From: Xanthomonas sp.
GTDB lineage: Bacteria; Pseudomonadota; Gammaproteobacteria; Xanthomonadales; Xanthomonadaceae
Assembly: GCA_018262705.1 (NCBI GenBank)
Contig: JADFDQ010000010.1
Location: 1 to 64,000 of the forward strand
Direction of reading: 5' to 3'
DNA length: 64,000 nucleotides
Part shown: positions 8,668-17,710 of the stretch, piece by piece
Layout of the letters: each line of letters begins with the position of its first letter
Position numbering within the stretch: position 1 is the stretch's first letter
Notes under the pieces: generated by a model
What the model saw: only the letters and a program-made list of their open reading frames with translations
The model's database searches: none
Told to the model about the DNA's origin: nothing
Translations under genes and position numbers: made by a program

Positions 8668-9294
8668 GTGGCCAGACAAACCCGCCAGCGCATCCTCGAC
8701 GCCTCGCTGTCGATGTTCAACACGCAGGGCGAACCGAACGTCACCACCAACCATATCGCCGACGAGCTGGAAATCAGCCCGGGCAACCTGTATTACCACT
8801 TCCGCAACAAGGACGACATCATCGAGCAGCTGTTCGCGGGCTACGAGCAGCGCATGGACGCCGCGCTCGCCGCGCCGGAAGGGCGGTTGCCGGGGCTGGA
8901 AGACGTCTGGCTGCAGCTGCACCTCGTGTTCGAGTGCATTTGGGACTACCGCTTCTTGTACCGCGATCTGGTCGATATCCTGACCCGCAACCGGCGGCTG
9001 CGGATGCGCTTCGCACGGATCCTCAAGCGCGCCGACGAGCGCGCCCACCTCGTCATGCGCGGACTGTTGCAGGCCGGGGTCATGCGCGCTTCGGCGGCGG
9101 AACTGGATGCGGCGACCACGAATATCCTGGTGATCGCGACGTTCTGGCTGAACTACGCGGCCGCGCGCGGCGAGCACGACGAGCACAAGTCGATCCGCGA
9201 CGGCATCGTGCAGGTGATGCTGTCGATCGCACCGTTCCTGCGCGACGCCGAGCGCGTGCACCTCAATACGCTGGTGCGCGCCTATCTCGATTGA
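8668..9294 (+). CDS. TetR/AcrR family transcriptional regulator
   Basis: The 208-residue protein starts at a GTG. Its N-terminal helix-turn-helix (residues about 5-50, with ISPGNLYYHFRNKDDI as recognition region) is typical of TetR repressors, and an all-helical ligand domain follows. It lies ten bases after the acyl-CoA-binding protein gene and is probably cotranscribed. An acyl-CoA or fatty acid ligand and control of the flanking lipid genes are inferred from context, not seen. Confidence 0.9.
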   Translation: MARQTRQRILDASLSMFNTQGEPNVTTNHIADELEISPGNLYYHFRNKDDIIEQLFAGYEQRMDAALAAPEGRLPGLEDVWLQLHLVFECIWDYRFLYRDLVDILTRNRRLRMRFARILKRADERAHLVMRGLLQAGVMRASAAELDAATTNILVIATFWLNYAAARGEHDEHKSIRDGIVQVMLSIAPFLRDAERVHLNTLVRAYLD

Positions 9295-9298
9295 ACGA

Positions 9299-9323
9299 CG
9301 AACGCCGCACGCGGCGGCGTTCG
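9299..9323. terminator. Hairpin between convergent genes
   Basis: A 10-bp stem (CGAACGCCGC / GCGGCGTTCG) with a 5-base loop begins five bases after the TetR stop and faces the convergent phasin gene. The T-run is poor, so termination strength is uncertain. Confidence 0.5.
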
Positions 9324-9364
9324 GAGTAGTGCGGCAGCGGACGCAGGGGCGTCCTGCAAGCGAT

Positions 9365-9790
9365 TCAGCGCGAACCCTTTGCCATTTTGCGACCGGTCGA
9401 TTGGCGTGTGGCTTTGCGGCTTGCGGTCTTCGCTTGGGGCGTTGCTGCTTTGCGCTTGGCGGTGCGGCGCGGTTTGATGGCCATGCCGAGACGTGTGGCG
9501 ATCGGTGCCAACGCCGCGTCCACCAGCCCGCTGAGTTGAACCAGCTGCGGTTGGATGCTGGAACGGGTTGCGTTGACGCGGGTGCGCGCCATGGTGTCGA
9601 TCTGACGCAGCGCGAAGCGCGCATCGGCGACGGCGTTTTGCGAATATTTGCAAACTTGAAGAAGCGCGTCGTAGGTACTACGCTTCGCGGTTGCAACCGT
9701 GCCCAGCGATGCCAGCCACAGATGACGCGGATTGATGTCGAGCGGTTCGTTGCGGGCAACGGGGGCTTTTGCTTTCTTGCGGGCGGCCAT
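9365..9790 (-). CDS. Small phasin-like, granule-associated protein
   Basis: The protein has 141 residues from the ATG at 9790, which has GGAG upstream. Its middle (NPRHLWLASLGTVATAKRSTYD and the helices after it) resembles phasins that coat polyhydroxyalkanoate granules. The C-terminus is a lysine/arginine/alanine-rich tail (KRKAATPQAKTASRKATRQ) like the DNA-binding tails of PhaF-type phasins. A second, longer phasin-like protein is encoded 2.2 kb away. Function is assigned by resemblance. The longer open frame upstream would run through the promoter of the divergent gene. Confidence 0.65.
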   Translation of the reverse strand: MAARKKAKAPVARNEPLDINPRHLWLASLGTVATAKRSTYDALLQVCKYSQNAVADARFALRQIDTMARTRVNATRSSIQPQLVQLSGLVDAALAPIATRLGMAIKPRRTAKRKAATPQAKTASRKATRQSTGRKMAKGSR

Positions 9791-9939
9791 GACGCACTCC
9801 GATTGGGGAGGAACTTGGTTCAATATCGCCGCGTCATGTCGAGCAATCACACTACCCGGAAGTCGAGACTGGCACTTGCCAGCGCGTCCGTCTGGAACGA
9901 TGCTTCCGCTGACGTCTTCAACATTTGGAGTTTTTTGCC

Positions 9940-10800
9940 ATGGCTGCGAAAAAATCTTCCGCCTGGGCGGCATTTCCGCACGATGCCAAGGCGTTCCAGT
10001 ACGCGGGCGATGCCCTGAAGAAAACCTGGGCAAAGCTGCACGCCGGCGATTGCGAACCGTTTCCGGATGCCAAGCGTGCGGCCGCATTGCTCAAGGCCGC
10101 CGGGAAATCCGCACCGAAACTGGATGCCGATGCGCTTGCATCAGCGCTTCAGGACGCCTGGAGGGCGTTCCACCGCGGCGATTTTCAGCAGGCGTTCGAC
10201 GCCGGTCAGGCGCTGGGCCCGGCCGGAGCGTCGGTCGCGGTCAAGGCGCTGGGCATCCACGCCACCTATCTGGTCGAGGACGAAGCCGAACGCCTGCATC
10301 GCTTCGAGCAGGCCGCGAAGATCGCCGAAACCGCGGTGAAGGCGCTTCCGGACGAGGGCAATAGCCACTATCGGTACGCGTTCGCGTTGGGTCGCTACAG
10401 CCAGGGCCTGTCGATCATGAAGGCGCTCAAGCTGGGGATCGCAGGCAAGGTGCGCGAGTCGCTGGATGCCACGCTGGAACTGGCGCCGAAGCACGCCGAA
10501 GCGCACACCGCGCTGGCGATTTATCACGCCGAAATCGTCGGCAAGGTCGGCGCGATGATCGGCGGGTTGACCTACGGCGCCAAGGCGAGCGAGGCCGACA
10601 AGCACATCCGCGAGGCGCTCAAGCTCACGCCATCCTCGCCGATTGCGCATGTCGAACACGGCAACCTGCTGCTGCTTCTTGACGCGCGTCGCAACGAGGA
10701 CGCGGCGGCGGAAGCCTACGAGAAGGCCAGCCGCTGCAAGCCGCTGGATGCCATGGAGACGCTGGACGCGGCTTGGGCGCGGGCGCAGATCGAGGACTGA
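9940..10800 (+). CDS. TPR-like helical-repeat protein
   Basis: The product has 286 residues. An N-terminal lysine-rich stretch and a helical segment (AFQYAGDALKKTWAKLHAGDCEPFP) lead into several TPR-like helix pairs, for example ALDATLELAPKHAEAHTALAIYHAE-type spacing near residues 170-195 and the HIREALKLTPSSPIAHVEHGNLLL region near 225-250. No signal peptide is present. TPR proteins are scaffolds. The partner is unknown, but the flanking phasin-like genes suggest a granule or storage link. The ATG at 9940 has TTGGAG upstream. Confidence 0.75.
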   Translation: MAAKKSSAWAAFPHDAKAFQYAGDALKKTWAKLHAGDCEPFPDAKRAAALLKAAGKSAPKLDADALASALQDAWRAFHRGDFQQAFDAGQALGPAGASVAVKALGIHATYLVEDEAERLHRFEQAAKIAETAVKALPDEGNSHYRYAFALGRYSQGLSIMKALKLGIAGKVRESLDATLELAPKHAEAHTALAIYHAEIVGKVGAMIGGLTYGAKASEADKHIREALKLTPSSPIAHVEHGNLLLLLDARRNEDAAAEAYEKASRCKPLDAMETLDAAWARAQIED

Positions 10801-10866
10801 GCCGCTGACGATTCGCCGTCTGTTCGGCGGACTGAACGGGCGCGGCGGTCGGTCCGGCGTCTGCGG

Positions 10867-11844
10867 TCAATAGGTGCGGCAGTGGGTGAAGCGCACCGGC
10901 TTGTCGCTGCCGTCCGGCGGCTGCAGCTGGACGCGCGATGCGGCCAGTTCCGGATACTGTTCGAGCAGCGGACAGATGTCGTTCATCGGATCCGCGCTGG
11001 CCGAAGACAGATAGACAAGCAGTGTGGATTGGCTGGACCACAGCGCGCGGCTGACGCCGAACAGGGTGGCGACGGCGTTGGCGGCTTCCTGGCGGCGCTG
11101 ATCCAGCTCGCGCACATCGGTGGGAACGCCGGGGATGGCGGCACGGTCTTCGTTGGTCGCCGCTGCGGGCTTGGGTTTGGCAGGTGCGGCAACGACGGGC
11201 GCCGGTTCGGACGCGACGGTCTCGGCTTCGTTCGCCGGCATGAAACTGCCCATGATCGCCCAAACAATGGCTCCGGCCACGGCGGCGACGCCCCAGGCCA
11301 TGGCCAGCGTTTTGCTTACAACGGCGGGAGCCGTGGCGGGGACTGCCGGATCTTCCGGCTTGGCGACGTATGGCCGCACTTCCGGCCACAGGGTTTCGCC
11401 ATCGATGAGTTCGATCTTCTGCTGCGCGGCCAACTCGGTGACGCCGGAATCGAAGCGCCCCGGGGTCACGACGATCACCCGTTCTGCGCCGCGCAGGGAC
11501 GCGGCGGCGGCGGCCGAGGCGACGATCTGGGCGGCGACGATCGAACCGGTGCCGTACTGGCAGGACAGCAACGCGCGCTCGCTGCCGCGTTCGAGCAGAA
11601 TGTTGCCGCCGTCAGTGGGGATGCCGTCGCTGGGGCTGCCGTCTTCGATGATCGGCTTGTAGCCGCGGCCGCTCATGGCTTGCAGCACCAGCCGTGCGAA
11701 ATCGCGCCAGCGCAGTTGGGCCAGCTGCTCCACGCCGCGTTTGGGCGCGTTGCTTTGCGGAGTGGCGGAGTTTTTGCGCAGCCAGAACGTCAAGCCGATG
11801 CCGGCGGCGATGAAAACGAACAATCCGATCAGGAAAGGGGTCAT
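10867..11844 (-). CDS. Membrane-anchored Mrr-like (restriction endonuclease fold) protein with degraded active site
   Basis: The 325-residue protein has an N-terminal membrane helix (residues 4-22), an Mrr-like domain (about 40-165), a second membrane helix (about 185-207), an Ala/Pro linker and a C-terminal part of unknown kind with two cysteines. The domain keeps the core order: helix RWRDFARLVLQAMSGRGY, an acidic strand ending TDGG, and the strand ALLSCQYG. Where active relatives have Q-x-K (as in QCKRW), it has S-C-Q, so the catalytic lysine is missing. It is probably not a nuclease. Its role may be in binding or sensing. The ATG at 11844 was chosen over an upstream start because the membrane helix follows it at once. 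Confidence 0.7.
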   Translation of the reverse strand: MTPFLIGLFVFIAAGIGLTFWLRKNSATPQSNAPKRGVEQLAQLRWRDFARLVLQAMSGRGYKPIIEDGSPSDGIPTDGGNILLERGSERALLSCQYGTGSIVAAQIVASAAAAASLRGAERVIVVTPGRFDSGVTELAAQQKIELIDGETLWPEVRPYVAKPEDPAVPATAPAVVSKTLAMAWGVAAVAGAIVWAIMGSFMPANEAETVASEPAPVVAAPAKPKPAAATNEDRAAIPGVPTDVRELDQRRQEAANAVATLFGVSRALWSSQSTLLVYLSSASADPMNDICPLLEQYPELAASRVQLQPPDGSDKPVRFTHCRTY

Positions 11845-12024
11845 TGCGTGGGTGAAAGTGCTGTGAGCTGGGCGCAACTATACCGCCCTGCAGCACGTTT
11901 GCTGACGATTGGCCTGCGATCGGATGCCCGCCAGTCCGAACGTTCGCGGGAGGGGAGCGGCGGCGAACTGGCGGGACTTGGAGTCGGCGGGAAAGGCGCG
12001 CTGTCGCCCGGCCCGCGGTCTGGA

Positions 12025-12606
12025 TCAGTTGGCTGCGGCGGCCGGCCTGGATTTGGCCGTGTTCTTGCGGGCCTGCTTGCCGGGGGTTTTGGTTGCCGGC
12101 TTCGCCGATTTTGGCTTGGCGACTTTTTTCGCGCCGGTCTTCTTCGCTGCTTTGACGCTCGTGGTCGCACTGCGCTTGTGCAGGGTGTCGGTCAGGCGTT
12201 CCACGCGAGCGGTCAGCGCCTTGAGGTCTTCACGGCTCGGGACGCCGAGTTTGACCAAGGCGCGCTGGACGCGCTCTTCGAACACCTTTTCCAGCTTGTC
12301 CCAGGTGTCGGTCGCACGTTCCTTGGCTTGCCCGACCCGATCTTCCATCGCGCCGCGCATCACGTTGGCGCGGCTGCCGGCGAACTTGCGCGCGGTCTGC
12401 TCCAGCGACAGGCCATCGCGGACGAGGCTTTCGAACAAACGGCTGCCTTCGGCCTGCGCGCGATTGAACGCGCCCATGCCGGCCAGCCAGATTTGCTGGG
12501 CGGACTCGGTGATGGAGCGGTTTGCGCGCGCCTTGTCGGCGTGCGCGGCGGATTTTTTCGCGGCTTCGCCAGTCGACTTGCCGGCGGATTTCTTGAGTTT
12601 GGCCAT
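12025..12606 (-). CDS. Phasin family protein (PhaF/PhaI type)
   Basis: This 193-residue protein should coat polyhydroxyalkanoate granules. The N-terminal half has the phasin pattern (SITESAQQIWLAGMGAFNRA, then EGSRLFESLVRDG) followed by a coiled-coil stretch (DKLEKVFEERVQRALVKLG, RVERLTDTL). The C-terminus is a long KAAKKTGAKKVAKPK-type tail, as in PhaF, which links granules to DNA. The ATG at 12606 starts the basic N-terminus; an upstream in-frame start adds 11 residues. No PHA synthase gene lies in the window. Confidence 0.85.
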   Translation of the reverse strand: MAKLKKSAGKSTGEAAKKSAAHADKARANRSITESAQQIWLAGMGAFNRAQAEGSRLFESLVRDGLSLEQTARKFAGSRANVMRGAMEDRVGQAKERATDTWDKLEKVFEERVQRALVKLGVPSREDLKALTARVERLTDTLHKRSATTSVKAAKKTGAKKVAKPKSAKPATKTPGKQARKNTAKSRPAAAAN

Positions 12607-12684
12607 GGCGGTTTTCCCGGCGCCTGAGGACGCCTGCATTGGTGGATGGATTGCGGCGCAGTTTCCGGCGTTTGTCTAGAGCAT

Positions 12685-13920
12685 TCACACCACGCCGTGG
12701 CGCAGCGCATGCTCGAGATCGTCGAGGGTGCGCGCGAGCTGCGCGGTGGTTTCGGTCCGCTGAACGGCGGCGGGCAGTGCATCGAGCAGCGTGCGATCCG
12801 CATCGGCAAGAATTTCGTCGCGTAGCCGGATGCCGTGATGCGCCAGCAGCGGCGCAAAGTCGTCGCGGCGCTGGCGCAGATCGTCGAGGGTGTTGCGGTA
12901 TCCCAGTTGGGAAATGCGGCGCCGCGCCGAGAAGCTGAAGATGTTGGTGTAGAACAATTCCCGATCCATCGCGTTGGGCTCGAACACGACCTGATCGATG
13001 TGCGGGTAGCGCTGCGGATAGCGCGCCAGGCCGACCTGCATGCGCGACTGCAGCATGGTGCGCAGGGTTTGCGAGAGCACGCCGGGAAGACCGCCTTGGG
13101 CGATCCGGCGGTCGCCGAAGCGCGCCGAGCGCGAACCCTGGGTGGGATTGAACGGCACCAGCGGGTTGATGCCGATCAGCAGGTCGACGTCGCGATCGAG
13201 CAGGATCGAAGCATGCATGGTGCGGCGCAGGGCGCCGTCCACGAAGTGGCGGCCGCGCAGCTCGACCGGCGGATACAGGCCGGGCAAGGCCGAGCTGGCC
13301 TGCACTGCGCGCGAAATCGACACGTCGTCCCAGCCGGGTGCGCCGAAGCAGGCGGTTTCGCTGCTGTCGAGGTCCACCGCGATGATGTACAGCGGTCGCT
13401 TCAGCGTGCGGAAGTCGTTGCTGCGCCCGTTGGTCGAGAACAGTTCGCGCAAAAAACGTTCGATCGGCGCATTGTCGAACAGACCGGTCGGGATCAGTCC
13501 GCCGAGACGATTGAGAACCTCTGACCAGCGCGATCGGTTGTCGGGCGAGACCAGATCGTGAAGCAGCCGCAAACTCTGTTTCGGAACCGCCGCCGCGCGC
13601 TTGAGGTATTCGCCGAAGGCCGGGCGCAGGAAAACTTCGGCACGAAACCCGGGGTCCGAGGATTCGCCCCTGAGGAAGATCCGGCACAGTTCCGGGGTGT
13701 CCATGCGGTTGGCGAGCCCGGCCGCAAAATAGGCGCCCGAACTGACTCCAACGTAGCTGTCCATGCGGGTGAGGTCGAGGCCATCGCAGGCTTCATCGAG
13801 TGCGCGCAGCACGCCCAGTTCGTACATCGCTCCGATCGGGCCGCCGCCGGCGATGGCCAATCCGATGCGCGGGACGCGGCGTCCTTTGAGCGGAACGCGG
13901 GCGGTATGGATCGAAAGCAT
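12685..13920 (-). CDS. Patatin-like phospholipase
   Basis: This is a serine lipid hydrolase of 411 residues. The oxyanion loop GGGPIGAMYELG (about residues 25-36), the nucleophile elbow GVSSG (about 59-63) and the second dyad motif FVDGA (aspartate, about 215) are all present, so it should be active. No signal peptide is seen. It sits between a phasin gene and an FHA-domain gene read in the same direction. Some patatin-like enzymes degrade intracellular PHA, so that role is possible here, but phospholipid or acylglycerol hydrolysis is the default reading. The ATG at 13920 is the last good start before the domain and has GAGG upstream. Confidence 0.88.
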   Translation of the reverse strand: MLSIHTARVPLKGRRVPRIGLAIAGGGPIGAMYELGVLRALDEACDGLDLTRMDSYVGVSSGAYFAAGLANRMDTPELCRIFLRGESSDPGFRAEVFLRPAFGEYLKRAAAVPKQSLRLLHDLVSPDNRSRWSEVLNRLGGLIPTGLFDNAPIERFLRELFSTNGRSNDFRTLKRPLYIIAVDLDSSETACFGAPGWDDVSISRAVQASSALPGLYPPVELRGRHFVDGALRRTMHASILLDRDVDLLIGINPLVPFNPTQGSRSARFGDRRIAQGGLPGVLSQTLRTMLQSRMQVGLARYPQRYPHIDQVVFEPNAMDRELFYTNIFSFSARRRISQLGYRNTLDDLRQRRDDFAPLLAHHGIRLRDEILADADRTLLDALPAAVQRTETTAQLARTLDDLEHALRHGVV

Positions 13921-13996
13921 GCGCAGGCCTCGTGTTCGAACTCTTGGAGTGTAGCGGACGCCGTACGCAGGCGTCTGGTTGGGCGCGCAGCGGCCT

Positions 13997-14773
13997 TCAG
14001 TGCGGGGCAAACACCAGCAGGGCGGATAACCCTCCGGCCAGCAGCAAGGCGGCCACCAGCAGCCACGGGACGCGCCGCGCCCAACCGTGCTGCGGAGGTG
14101 GCGGTGGCGCGTCCGTATCGGGATGGGTGGGCGCGGCTGGTGGAACCGGAGCGGACGGAGCCTCCAGAACGAAGCGGTGTTGCGTGCCGAACATGATCTG
14201 GTCGCCACCGTGCAACACGGCTTCGCGCACCGGCTGGCCGTTGACCAGCACGTCGGCGGCAGTCTGGCGCAGAACCACCTGCCCGTTGGCGGCTTCGATC
14301 AGGGCGTGTTGGGCCGTGATGTCCTTGCCTTCCAGATGCAGTTCGACGTCGACGTCGCTGCCGATCCGGCAGGGGCGGTCGAGGCTGATGCTGCGGCCGT
14401 GGTTGCGTCCACCGATGCCGCGCAGGGTGAGTCGGACGCTGGCAGCGGGATCCTGCGGTGGAGCGGATGTGGCCGGTGCTCGCGTGTCTGCCGTTCCGTA
14501 CAGGAGCAGTTTGCGGCCATCGGCGTGGATGCAGTCGCCGGGACGCAGCAAGGCAACCTGCTGCACCGGCCGACCGTTGACGTGGACGCCGTGCGCGCCT
14601 TCTGCGACTGCCATCCAGATGCCGCGGCGGTCGCTGCTGATCTGTAGCAGCCAGGGCGCCTCGGCCGTGGTCGGGGCGAGGCGGTCACCCGAGCGACCAA
14701 TGGTCTGGACGCCGTTGTCCAAGCTCAGATCGGGCTGGTCGTCTTCGCAGAATTTCAGGTGCAATGGGCTCAT
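13997..14773 (-). CDS. FHA-domain membrane protein
   Basis: The protein has 258 residues. Residues about 20-95 look like one FHA-type fold (QTIGRSGDR, GVHVNGRPV) and about 110-205 like a second (CRIGSDVDVELHL, ITAQHALIE, DVLVNGQPV). A proline-rich linker and one C-terminal membrane helix (LLVAALLLAGGLSALLVF) follow, so the domains face the cytoplasm with a tail anchor. FHA domains bind phosphothreonine peptides; no kinase is encoded nearby. It lies 76 bases upstream of the patatin gene on the same strand and may be cotranscribed with it. There is no clear Shine-Dalgarno sequence before the ATG. Confidence 0.8.
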   Translation of the reverse strand: MSPLHLKFCEDDQPDLSLDNGVQTIGRSGDRLAPTTAEAPWLLQISSDRRGIWMAVAEGAHGVHVNGRPVQQVALLRPGDCIHADGRKLLLYGTADTRAPATSAPPQDPAASVRLTLRGIGGRNHGRSISLDRPCRIGSDVDVELHLEGKDITAQHALIEAANGQVVLRQTAADVLVNGQPVREAVLHGGDQIMFGTQHRFVLEAPSAPVPPAAPTHPDTDAPPPPPQHGWARRVPWLLVAALLLAGGLSALLVFAPH

Positions 14774-15023
14774 CGGAATGCAATCTAGCAGGTCGAACTG
14801 TCAAGGGCGGCGAAAACGAAATGGCTTTCCCGAAGAGCAAGGCTGACGCTGCGGGAGGGCCGCGTGGGAGCAGATCACGCTGTTCGAGGCTCCTGATTGC
14901 GCAGAACGAACGAGGGATTGGCCGCAAAGGTAGCCCCAAGGCCTGCTAGCATGCGGTCGCGGTCGCTTGCCGCGCGTTGGCTGGCGGCGACCGTTTCCCG
15001 AACTGACCATCAATTGTCTTCCC
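14774..15023. other. 250-base divergent spacer
   Basis: This separates the FHA gene from the PHA-system gene. Two short overlapping open frames are not supported by composition or ribosome sites. I see no clear promoter elements. Confidence 0.5.
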
Positions 15024-15296
15024 ATGTCGCGTATCGATATCCGTCACCCCCATTCCCTGACACGTCCAAAGGCGCGAAAAGCGGTCGATGTCGTGGCTGA
15101 AAAACTGGCCGAGCGCTTCGGCATCGATTACGCATGGGATGGCGACGTGCTGGATTTCTCGCGCCCCGGCGTCGATGGCCAGATCGAACTGGCGGACAAG
15201 GAAATTCACGTCCGTGCCAAGCTCGGTTTTTTTGCGGCGATGTTCAGGGAGCCTATCGAAGCCGAGATCCGGCGGGTGCTTGAAGAGCGTTTTTGA
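15024..15296 (+). CDS. Polyhydroxyalkanoic acid system family protein
   Basis: This 90-residue protein matches the small family named for its place in PHA gene clusters (RIDIRHPHSL, then AEKLAERFGIDYAWDGDVL, and a C-terminal helix RVLEERF). Its biochemical role is not known. It closes the set of granule-related genes that starts at 9.4 kb. The ATG at 15024 has no Shine-Dalgarno sequence, but upstream starts lie before the conserved part. Confidence 0.8.
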   Translation: MSRIDIRHPHSLTRPKARKAVDVVAEKLAERFGIDYAWDGDVLDFSRPGVDGQIELADKEIHVRAKLGFFAAMFREPIEAEIRRVLEERF

Positions 15297-15432
15297 CCGA
15301 CGCTTCGACCGCAACCCAACGCCGGCTTCTTGCCTGTTTCCAAGCGGTCATTTGCCGGTCATGGCCTTTGGCTCATGCGGGCGTGCTGCGCTGCGGCATA
15401 CTTGAGACTTCCTTCCGTCGGAATTCACTGCG

Positions 15433-16518
15433 ATGGCGCGCGCGTACAACTTCAGTCCGGGGCCAGCCGTCTTGCCCGAGGCCGTCTTGCGCCAGGCGCA
15501 GGGCGAACTTCTCGAATACCGCGGCTGCGCTGCGTCGGTGCTTGAAATCAGCCACCGCGGCGCCGAGTTCATGGAGTTGGCGCAGCGCGCCGAAACCGAC
15601 CTGCGCACGCTGCTGTCGGTTCCGGATGACTCTGTGGTGCTGTTCGCCAGCGGCGGTGCGACCACCGTGCAGGCGCTGCTGCCGCTCAATTTCGCGGCGC
15701 CGGGACAGACCGCCGACTATGTCATCAGCGGGCACTGGGGCAAGACCGCGCTGCGCCAGGCGGTGCCGGTGGTCGATGCGCGCTGCGCCGCCAGCAGCGA
15801 GGGCGGCGGGTTCCGCGATCTGCCCGAGCGTTCCGATTGGGATCTTTCGCCCGATGCGGCCTACGTCCATCTGACCGCCAACGAAACCATCCACGGCGTC
15901 GAATGGCGCACGCTGCCGCAGTTCGGCACGGCCCCGGTGGTCGCCGATTTCAGCTCGTCGATCGCCTCCGAGCCGATCGACGTGGCAAGGTTCGGCGTGA
16001 TCTACGCCGGTGCCCAGAAGAACCTCGGCCCGGCCGGCATCACGGTGCTGATCGTGCGCGCCGACCTGCTGGAACGCGAAGGCCAGCCGCGCGCGCCGAT
16101 CCTCGATTATCGCGCGCAGGCCAAGGCCGGTTCGATGCTCAACACCCCGCCGACCTGGAACTGGTACCTGCTCGGACTGTGCCTGCGCTGGATGCTGGAT
16201 GAGGGCGGCGTGGACGAATTTGCCCAGCGCAACGCGCGCAAGGCGGCGCTGCTGTATGCAGCGATCGACGGCTCGGGCGGTTATTACCGCAATGAGGTCG
16301 CGCCGCGTGCGCGCTCGCGGATGAACGTGCCGTTCTTCCTGCACGACCCCGCGCTCGACGCGGCGTTTCTGGCGCAGGCGCGCGAGGCCGGCCTGATCGG
16401 GCTGAAGGGCCACCGCGTGCTGGGCGGGATGCGGGTTTCCTTGTACAACGCAATGCCCCTGCAAGGCGTGCAGGCGTTGGTCGATTTCATGCAGGAGTTC
16501 AGCAAAGCCCATGGCTAG
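15433..16518 (+). CDS. serC: Phosphoserine aminotransferase
   Basis: SerC is a PLP enzyme that converts 3-phosphohydroxypyruvate and glutamate to phosphoserine and 2-oxoglutarate, and also serves pyridoxine synthesis. At 361 residues it is full length. N-terminal [11 protein letters not shown], the phosphate-binding SGGATT, and [10 protein letters not shown] with the PLP lysine at residue 196 are all clear. It opens a serC-pheA-hisC-aroA operon; its last bases overlap the pheA start by eight. The 136 bases upstream should hold the promoter. Confidence 0.96.
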   Translation: MARAYNFSPGPAVLPEAVLRQAQGELLEYRGCAASVLEISHRGAEFMELAQRAETDLRTLLSVPDDSVVLFASGGATTVQALLPLNFAAPGQTADYVISGHWGKTALRQAVPVVDARCAASSEGGGFRDLPERSDWDLSPDAAYVHLTANETIHGVEWRTLPQFGTAPVVADFSSSIASEPIDVARFGVIYAGAQKNLGPAGITVLIVRADLLEREGQPRAPILDYRAQAKAGSMLNTPPTWNWYLLGLCLRWMLDEGGVDEFAQRNARKAALLYAAIDGSGGYYRNEVAPRARSRMNVPFFLHDPALDAAFLAQAREAGLIGLKGHRVLGGMRVSLYNAMPLQGVQALVDFMQEFSKAHG

Positions 16519-17710
16519 GAAAAAATCGGATGCCCTGCCCACCGACAAGCGCGGAAGCCAGCCTGCGGACAAGACGGCCGGCAATCCGGCGCGTGCGTCG
16601 AAGCGTGCAACGGTTGAACCTGCGTCAAAGCCGACCCCCGATCTGTCGGCGGTGCGCGTCCAAATCGACGGCATCGACCGCCAGATCCAGCACCTGATCG
16701 CCGAACGCGCGCACTGGGCGCATCAGGTCGGCAAGGCCAAGGGCAAGCTGGCGGCGGCGGTCGACTACTACCGCCCCGAGCGCGAAGCGCAGGTGCTGCG
16801 TCAGGTGGTCGACCGCAACGACGGTCCGCTCTCCGACGAAGAACTGGTGCGGCTGTTCCGCGAAATCATGTCGGCCTGTCTGGCCCAGCAGGAACCGCTC
16901 AAGATCGGCTATCTCGGCCCCGAGGGCACCTTCAGCCAGCAGGCGGTGTACAAGCACTTCGGCCATTCCGCGCACGGGCTGCCGATGGGCAGCATCGAGG
17001 AAGTGTTCGCCGAGGTGGCCTCCGGCAGCGCGGATTTCGGCGTGGTGCCGGTCGAAAACTCCGGGCAGGGCACGATCCAGGTGACGCTGGACATGTTCCT
17101 GAGTTCGCCGCTGCGCATCTGCGGCGAGGTCGAACTGCAGATTCATCAGTATCTGCAATCGCGCAGCGGCCATATCGAGGACATCGAGCGCGTGTTCGCG
17201 CACCCGCAGACGCTGGGGCAGTGCAGCGGCTGGCTGCGCAACAACCTTCCGAAGGCGGAGCGAATCCCGGTATCGAGCAATGCCGAAGGCGCACGCCGCG
17301 CGCGCGGCGCCGACGATGCCGCCGCGATTGCCGGTGAATCCGCGGCGGTGGTGTACGGGCTGAAGAAAATCGCCGGGCCCATTGAGGATCGCGCCGACAA
17401 CACCACCCGCTTCCTCGTGATCGGCCGCGAAATGTTCCCGCCGTCCGGCAACGACCGCACTTCGCTGCTGGTGTTCATCCGCGACCGCCCCGGCGCGCTG
17501 TACGGCGTGCTCGAACCGCTGGCGCGGCGCGGCGTCAGCATGAACCGGATCGAGTCGCGCCCGGAGCACGGCTACAAATGGCAGTACGCATTTTTCATCG
17601 ACGTCGCCGGCCACTGCCAGGTCGCGCCGCTCAGGGACGCGCTCGATGAAATCGCCGAACACGGCAACGAAGTGCGCGTGCTCGGCTCCTATCCGGTGGC
17701 GATCACGTGA
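16511..17710 (+). CDS. pheA: Bifunctional chorismate mutase/prephenate dehydratase (P-protein)
   Basis: PheA turns chorismate into prephenate and then phenylpyruvate for phenylalanine synthesis. The 399 residues comprise a lysine/proline-rich N-terminal extension (about 40 residues), an AroQ chorismate mutase domain (about 45-125, [20 protein letters not shown]), prephenate dehydratase (about 135-310, [21 protein letters not shown]) and a regulatory ACT domain (about 320-399). The ACT domain keeps ESRP, the phenylalanine-sensing motif, so feedback inhibition is expected. The ATG overlaps the end of serC. Confidence 0.96.
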   Translation: MARKKSDALPTDKRGSQPADKTAGNPARASKRATVEPASKPTPDLSAVRVQIDGIDRQIQHLIAERAHWAHQVGKAKGKLAAAVDYYRPEREAQVLRQVVDRNDGPLSDEELVRLFREIMSACLAQQEPLKIGYLGPEGTFSQQAVYKHFGHSAHGLPMGSIEEVFAEVASGSADFGVVPVENSGQGTIQVTLDMFLSSPLRICGEVELQIHQYLQSRSGHIEDIERVFAHPQTLGQCSGWLRNNLPKAERIPVSSNAEGARRARGADDAAAIAGESAAVVYGLKKIAGPIEDRADNTTRFLVIGREMFPPSGNDRTSLLVFIRDRPGALYGVLEPLARRGVSMNRIESRPEHGYKWQYAFFIDVAGHCQVAPLRDALDEIAEHGNEVRVLGSYPVAIT

